A DNA stretch of 8,018 nucleotides from Bradyrhizobium sp. (lineage in GTDB: Bacteria; Pseudomonadota; Alphaproteobacteria; Rhizobiales; Xanthobacteraceae): positions 1-8,018 of the forward strand of contig JAQGKC010000272.1 in NCBI GenBank assembly GCA_028290305.1, read 5' to 3'. The position numbers and the translations under genes were made by a program. The notes below the pieces were generated by a model. That model made no database searches. It had not been told where the DNA came from and saw only the letters and a program-made list of their open reading frames with translations. Positions 5,214 to 8,018 of this stretch are shown piece by piece; the first letter of the stretch is position 1, and each line of letters starts with the position of its first letter.

Positions 5214-5974
5214 GTGCATCCCGCGACGTGATAGCCGCGCTTGTCGCCGGCGGCATGGACCCGATCGAGGCGTCGACGCTATTGGCCCGCGCTGCCGTCG
5301 AAATGACAGCAATCGTCATCCGCAAGTCCCCCGGCGCGAGACGTCAGGAGCGTTGGCGTGAGCGTCTCAAAGCGTCTCAAAGCGTCTCGCGTAACGGACG
5401 CGAGCGCTCTGGGGAAGAGACGTCTCAAAGCGTCTCAAAGCGTCTCAAAGCGTCTCGTAGAGACGCATCGGAAAATCCGCTTCTTACTTCCTTACTTTCT
5501 TCAGAGAATAATAATCAGACAGAAAACAAGGAAAGTAAGAAAGAGCGCTCTCCGAAAAAACGAGACGGCCCACTGCCGGGCGATTGGGCGCCACCGGAAC
5601 GATCATTCGCGCTTGCCGCCGAGCACGGCACCACCGTGCCGCACGTCGAAGCGATCTTCCGCGACTATCTCGCATCGAGTGGTAAGCGCTACGCCGACTA
5701 CGACGCGGCTTTTTGTAATTTCGTCCGGAATCAAAAGAACTTCAGCGGAGGCAGGAATGGCGAACGACCTCATCGAAATGGCGCAGCAGCAGCGCCTGCC
5801 GGCTCTGGAAATCCGGCCGCGGCTCATGAAGCTGGTTTCGTTACCGCCGTGGGCAAAGGAGCGCTTAATTATCTTGAAAAAAGAGCATCAGGCCGACAAG
5901 GCGGGGATACATCGGGAGGTGCCGACGTTGCCGGCGAACATGATGATTTCGACGTCGCAGCGAACTCAAATTGA
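5210..5974 (+). CDS. Phage replication protein with internal iterons, 254 aa
   Basis: ATG 5210 overlaps the GcrA-like stop. Residues 1-35 (VIAALVAGGMDPIEASTLLA) are helical. Residues 37-118 are basic and polar, repetitive (KASQSVS, SKRLKAS) and encoded by the iteron/AT-rich DNA. Residues about 122-175 (LPGDWAPPERSFALAAEHG, VEAIFRDYL, YADYDAAFCNFVRNQ) resemble the small helical domain at the end of DnaT-like/phage replisome proteins ('DW.P......A...G....F..F.......DW...W.N..R'), which helps bring host helicase to the origin. The last 70 residues are Gly/Ala-rich, lie in the region overlapping the 5757 gene and look like a non-native frame, so a frameshift or a recently extended tail is possible. 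The N-terminal half would be expected to bind the iterons, as lambda O does. Confidence 0.75.
   Translation: MSASRDVIAALVAGGMDPIEASTLLARAAVEMTAIVIRKSPGARRQERWRERLKASQSVSRNGRERSGEETSQSVSKRLKASRRDASENPLLTSLLSSENNNQTENKESKKERSPKKRDGPLPGDWAPPERSFALAAEHGTTVPHVEAIFRDYLASSGKRYADYDAAFCNFVRNQKNFSGGRNGERPHRNGAAAAPAGSGNPAAAHEAGFVTAVGKGALNYLEKRASGRQGGDTSGGADVAGEHDDFDVAANSN
5338..5567. other. Putative replication origin inside the replication gene
   Basis: The iteron clusters (5363-5460) are followed by an AT-rich stretch (about 5466-5560, including GAGAATAATAATCAGACAG) in otherwise GC-rich DNA. Between the clusters is a hairpin, CTCGCGT (5386-5392) with ACGCGAG (5398-5404). In the AT-rich part CTTACTTTC (5491-5499) is inverted as GAAAGTAAG (5531-5539), and TTCTTACTT (5481-5489) as AAGTAAGAA (5533-5541), so two alternative stems are possible. 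The palindrome GAGCGCTC occurs on both sides (5402-5409, 5543-5550). Iterons plus an adjacent AT-rich unwinding region inside the initiator gene is the lambda O/ori plan. Function is inferred from this layout. Confidence 0.62.
5363..5460 (+). repeat. 10-bp iterons CGTCTCAAAG in two clusters
   Basis: Exact CGTCTCAAAG copies lie at 5363, 5373, 5421, 5431 and 5441, and each cluster ends with a variant (CGTCTCGCGT at 5383, CGTCTCGTAG at 5451). Within a cluster the spacing is exactly 10 bp, close to one helical turn, so bound proteins would line up on one face. The period is not a multiple of three, so successive copies are read in different frames; the pattern must be maintained as DNA, not as a protein repeat. 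Reverse copies of the core (GAGACG) occur at 5338, 5417, 5460 and 5562, giving the palindrome GAGACGTCTC at 5417-5426. Confidence 0.93.
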
Positions 5975-6404
5975 AAAACGGATTGCCGCCTTCGAGTCGT
6001 TCTTCGCCATGACGCCGGAACGCGATCCGCAATCAGGCTTAGTGGCGTCGACCGTCGTTTCTAAGCTGGTCCTGGCGTTAGCTGGAAAGCAGGGTGCCGA
6101 TCTCGCCGGAGACGCCAAGGGAGAGGCCTATATGGCGGCCGTCGAGGATGTGCCGTGCTGGGCAGTCGAAGAGGCTGCGCGGCGCTGGTACCGCGGCGAA
6201 TGCGGCGCCGAACACAACTATGTATTTCCCCCTGGCCCTGCGATTCTACGCGAAATCGCCATGCTGGAAAAATTCAGGATTATGGCGGTGCGCCGAAGCC
6301 TCAAAGATCTAGCGAGCGCCCAGCCTCGCCTCGAATTCAGCGATGATCACTGCGCCAAGATGCGGGAGAGGTTTGCGGGCCTTGCGAAGGTGGCGGCCTT
6401 ATGA
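5757..6404 (+). CDS. Replication-module protein of unknown function, 215 aa
   Basis: The frame is open from further upstream, but the ATG at 5757 with GGAGG (5747-5751) five bases away is the likely start. It overlaps the end of the replication gene by 218 nt in a different frame. Residues 1-80 are helical (MANDLIEMAQQQ, RPRLMKLVSLPPWAKERLI). Residues about 86-185 form the recognisable part: STSQRTQIEKRIAAF, an alanine-rich helix, then DVPCWAVEEAARRWYRGECG and FPPGPAILREIAMLE. The pattern 'DVP.WAVE.A...W.RGE......P.P..LR..A' recurs in uncharacterised proteins next to phage replication genes. A helicase-loading partner (as lambda P is for O) is possible from position, not from sequence. Its stop overlaps the next start (ATGA, 6401). 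Confidence 0.8.
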   Translation: MANDLIEMAQQQRLPALEIRPRLMKLVSLPPWAKERLIILKKEHQADKAGIHREVPTLPANMMISTSQRTQIEKRIAAFESFFAMTPERDPQSGLVASTVVSKLVLALAGKQGADLAGDAKGEAYMAAVEDVPCWAVEEAARRWYRGECGAEHNYVFPPGPAILREIAMLEKFRIMAVRRSLKDLASAQPRLEFSDDHCAKMRERFAGLAKVAAL

Positions 6405-6769
6405 AACCGATCGCGGTCATCCTTTTACTCGCGCTCACATTCCCCGCTTTCGCCCGCGACGACGGCCGCTATGCACAATCCCCGCTGAAGCCGTGGTTTG
6501 ATTCCCTCAAGAGCAAGATGGGACCGTGCTGCTCGGATGCCGACGGCTCGGCCGTCTCCGATGTCGACTGGGAAAGCAAGGACGGCCACTATCGCGTCCG
6601 CCTTCACGGGACGTGGATCGATGTTCCCGACGAGGCGGTGATCAACGAGCCTAACCGCGCGGGCCGCGCGATGGTGTGGCCGATGGGCGGCACCTTCAGC
6701 GCGAACGGCACCATGATGAGCTTCGAGGGCGTCACCATCCGGTGCTTCTTGCCGGGTAGCATGACGTGA
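6401..6769 (+). CDS. Secreted (periplasmic) hypothetical protein, 122 aa
   Basis: Residues 1-18 are a classic signal peptide: K2, hydrophobic core IAVILLLALTF, and AFA before a predicted cleavage at 18/19. The mature part is RDDGRYAQSPLKPWFDSLKS, then MGPCCSDADGS (C43, C44), DGHYRVRLHGTWIDVPDEAV, NEPNRAGRAMVWPMG and TIRCFLPGSMT (C115). I recall this Cys-Cys-Ser-Asp-Ala-Asp and 'IRCF.PGSMT' pattern from short hypothetical proteins common in Bradyrhizobium-type genomes; no function is known to me. The three cysteines could form a disulfide outside the cytoplasm. A secreted protein between replication genes is out of place functionally and may be cargo acquired from a host. ATG 6401 overlaps the upstream stop. 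Confidence 0.87.
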   Translation: MKPIAVILLLALTFPAFARDDGRYAQSPLKPWFDSLKSKMGPCCSDADGSAVSDVDWESKDGHYRVRLHGTWIDVPDEAVINEPNRAGRAMVWPMGGTFSANGTMMSFEGVTIRCFLPGSMT

Positions 6770-7017
6770 TGGACGGTATGGCCGCAAAACTCCCCCGTCC
6801 CCCGCTTGTTGAAGAAAGACTCCTTGCCGTAGTAGACGGGGAATGGCGGACGGCGCGGGAAATCTATGCGCTGTTCGGGGAGGAGGGCCCGCACGCGACG
6901 CGGCATGCCCTCGGTCGGCTTGCCGCGGCAGGCAGGATCGAACGACGTTATGACCCTCATCAGATAGGAGAAATCGCGCGCTATCGGAAGAAGCAAAGCG
7001 CTGACGTAGCTGCTTAA
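6769..7017 (+). CDS. Small winged-helix-like protein, 82 aa
   Basis: The upstream stop and this start share a base (TGATG, 6767-6771), which argues for ATG 6769; GTG 6766 is an alternative that adds one residue, and ATG 6778 is possible. Residues about 14-60 (LVEERLLAVVDGEWRTAREI, ATRHALGRLAAAGRIERRYD) follow a winged-helix pattern: a helix with a 'G.W.TA.EI' turn, a recognition-like helix rich in R/H/A, and a wing ending in R-I-E-R-R. The tail is basic. It could be a transcription factor of the element, placed directly before the 86-bp gap at 7018-7103. The target is unknown. Confidence 0.77.
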   Translation: MDGMAAKLPRPPLVEERLLAVVDGEWRTAREIYALFGEEGPHATRHALGRLAAAGRIERRYDPHQIGEIARYRKKQSADVAA

Positions 7018-7103
7018 CCGTCTCGCGTAACGCGCTGATTATTCTATAGATTTTCTTCATACTTCAAGCGATAATACTCCGGGTTGCACGGGGGATATCG
7101 CAC
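7018..7103 (+). promoter_or_regulatory. Intergenic control region with a copy of the origin sequence
   Basis: CGTCTCGCGTAACG (7019-7032) is identical over 14 bases to 5383-5396 in the putative origin and contains the inverted repeat CGCGT-A-ACGCG (7024-7034). An AT-rich stretch follows (7036-7078). GATAAT at 7070-7075 could be a -10 element, but no matching -35 is clear. GGGGGA (7090-7095) is the ribosome-binding site for the GTG start at 7104. It is the only sizeable gap in the right half of the window, a likely place for a separate promoter. Confidence 0.4.
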
Positions 7104-7904
7104 GTGGGGAACGGAACGCGCGGGAGACCGCGCAAGGATGGCGAGCGGTATCCGAGCGGGGGGTTGAAGCCGCGGCCGCCCGCACCGATGCCGTCGGAGA
7201 TATCAGGCGCGCTGTGGCAGCGCATGCTGGCGGACCATTCCAAGGTGTTCAGCGACACCGCGTTTGCAACCGAACTGACCAGGCTCGGCGCCACGGGGAA
7301 GCTGACACCGCGGGAAGTCTCGACCGGGCTTCGCATCGCCGGCATTTACGGCCGGTTCGAATACTACAAGGGGCTGTCGAGATCAGCGGCGTCGCCGCAC
7401 TATATCCGGGAGTTTGTGGCGGAAGGGGTTGCGATCGACGCCGCGGGCTTCACGGCCGATGACGCGGGCGAGTTCGGACAGAGCGATGCGATCGACCGCG
7501 AGCAGCGCGAGCAGGAATCGCTTCGCGCCTTCAAGGAACTGCAGCGGGTGTTACCCGTGCCGCTGCGCGCCGCCGTAGAAGCGCTATGCGTCGAGAATAT
7601 CCATATCGGCTATCAGCAATTGATCGCGGTGCGCGAAGCGCTGGGCATCGTCGACGACTGCCTACCGGATAAAACCACCGGCCTCTCCAAAAAGCAGAAA
7701 CGCGCCAAGCGCAAGCGGATTCGGCCGGAACTGCAGGCAGTAAGCAAGGCCGCGCCGATCAAGCTCAACCCGCTGAAAACCGCGTTCCTGAAAGCGCAGC
7801 GAAAACTATCTCCGCATCTCGACGACGCAGGCCTAGAGCGCGCATGGGATTTGCTCAGCGCCTTGAAGTCCCGGGAGGATTTCCGGCTGGAGAGGGCGCG
7901 ATGA
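7104..7904 (+). CDS. Basic protein with N-terminal AT-hook-like motif, 266 aa
   Basis: GTG 7104 is chosen because GGGGGA lies eight bases upstream and the frame's conserved-looking N-terminus starts there. Residues 5-21 (TRGRPRKDGERYPSGGLKP) contain an AT-hook-like RGRPRK core, so minor-groove DNA binding is possible. Residues 55-108 are helical and aromatic (TELTRLGATGKLTPREVSTG, IYGRFEYYKGL). Residues about 137-182 (LRAFKELQRVLPVPLRAAVE, CVENIHIGYQQL) resemble the C-terminal part of rhizobial phage proteins that begin GRPRK. Residues 196-207 are a strongly basic run (KKQKRAKRKRIR). I do not recognise a catalytic motif. A position near late genes would fit a small terminase-like or regulatory role, but this is a guess. 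Its stop overlaps the next ATG. Confidence 0.85.
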   Translation: MGNGTRGRPRKDGERYPSGGLKPRPPAPMPSEISGALWQRMLADHSKVFSDTAFATELTRLGATGKLTPREVSTGLRIAGIYGRFEYYKGLSRSAASPHYIREFVAEGVAIDAAGFTADDAGEFGQSDAIDREQREQESLRAFKELQRVLPVPLRAAVEALCVENIHIGYQQLIAVREALGIVDDCLPDKTTGLSKKQKRAKRKRIRPELQAVSKAAPIKLNPLKTAFLKAQRKLSPHLDDAGLERAWDLLSALKSREDFRLERAR

Positions 7905-8018
7905 TCCCCCACCTGAATTGCACCGAAGGGGACGTGGTGTTCGTGCGCGCCACCGTGGTGGAGGCCGCGTCCGATTTCTTCACGGTACGCATTGAGAATT
8001 TCCCGCGCTACGCGTTCA
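7901..8018 (+). CDS. Start of a small beta-rich protein (partial)
   Basis: ATG 7901 overlaps the previous stop (ATGA) with GAGAGGG (7890-7896) close upstream, and the frame stays open to the window edge (39 codons). The visible part begins MIPHLNCTEGDVVFVRATVV and continues EAASDFFTVRIENFPRYAF. Alternating hydrophobic and polar residues around a 'GD.V.VRATV' core suggest a small beta-barrel fold, seen in many short phage proteins. The C-terminus is outside the window, so no function is assigned. Confidence 0.65.
   Translation, partial: MIPHLNCTEGDVVFVRATVVEAASDFFTVRIENFPRYAF

Noticed and set aside
5358..5756. 133-residue N-terminal extension of the 5757 gene
   Set aside because: It is an alternative-frame reading of the iterons and the replication domain; the ATG at 5757 has GGAGG at the right distance.

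Overview
The window reads as a compact early/replication arm of a temperate phage or prophage (possibly another mobile element) from an alphaproteobacterium, most likely Bradyrhizobium, Rhodopseudomonas, Afipia or a relative. Reasons: GC-rich DNA; almost every gene on the + strand; very tight packing with eight ATGA start/stop overlaps (68, 1724, 2003, 3400, 4923, 5210, 6401, 7901) and one TGATG (6767-6771); a GcrA-type DNA-binding protein, a family centred on alphaproteobacteria; and several small proteins of the kind seen in rhizobial prophages. No capsid, tail, lysis or integrase gene is inside the window, so the type of element is inferred.

Layout. 1-501: the tail of an upstream gene, a small predicted membrane protein, and a short non-coding stretch ending in a strong dyad beside the start of the next gene. 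502-1727: a probable HTH/coiled-coil protein, then a two-part protein with nine 8-residue (24-bp) perfect-period repeats and a Cys/His-containing C-terminal domain. 1724-3403: a broken D12-class adenine methylase (start and C-terminus kept, catalytic middle lost) translationally coupled to an apparently intact MT-A70-type adenine methyltransferase. 3400-4926: a membrane/metal-stress block with a 30-residue membrane peptide, TerB, TerC and a 57-residue two-helix membrane protein. 4923-6404: a GcrA-like regulator, a replication protein whose gene contains 10-bp iterons followed by an AT-rich segment (a likely origin), and a second protein of the replication module. 6401-7017: a secreted protein and a winged-helix protein. 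7018-7103: the second-longest intergenic gap, carrying a 14-bp copy of an origin sequence. 7104-8018: a DNA-binding-like protein with an AT-hook motif and the start of one more gene.

How the genes may work together: the methyltransferase(s) and the GcrA-like protein suggest methylation-linked control of host or element transcription, as host GcrA works with CcrM methylation. The replication protein probably binds the iterons within its own gene and recruits host helicase with its neighbour. TerB/TerC and the small membrane proteins look like cargo acting at the envelope. The most notable items are the origin inside the replication gene, the TerB-TerC cargo, the 24-bp repeat array whose units differ only at amino-acid-changing sites, and the methylase remnant that kept both translational couplings.
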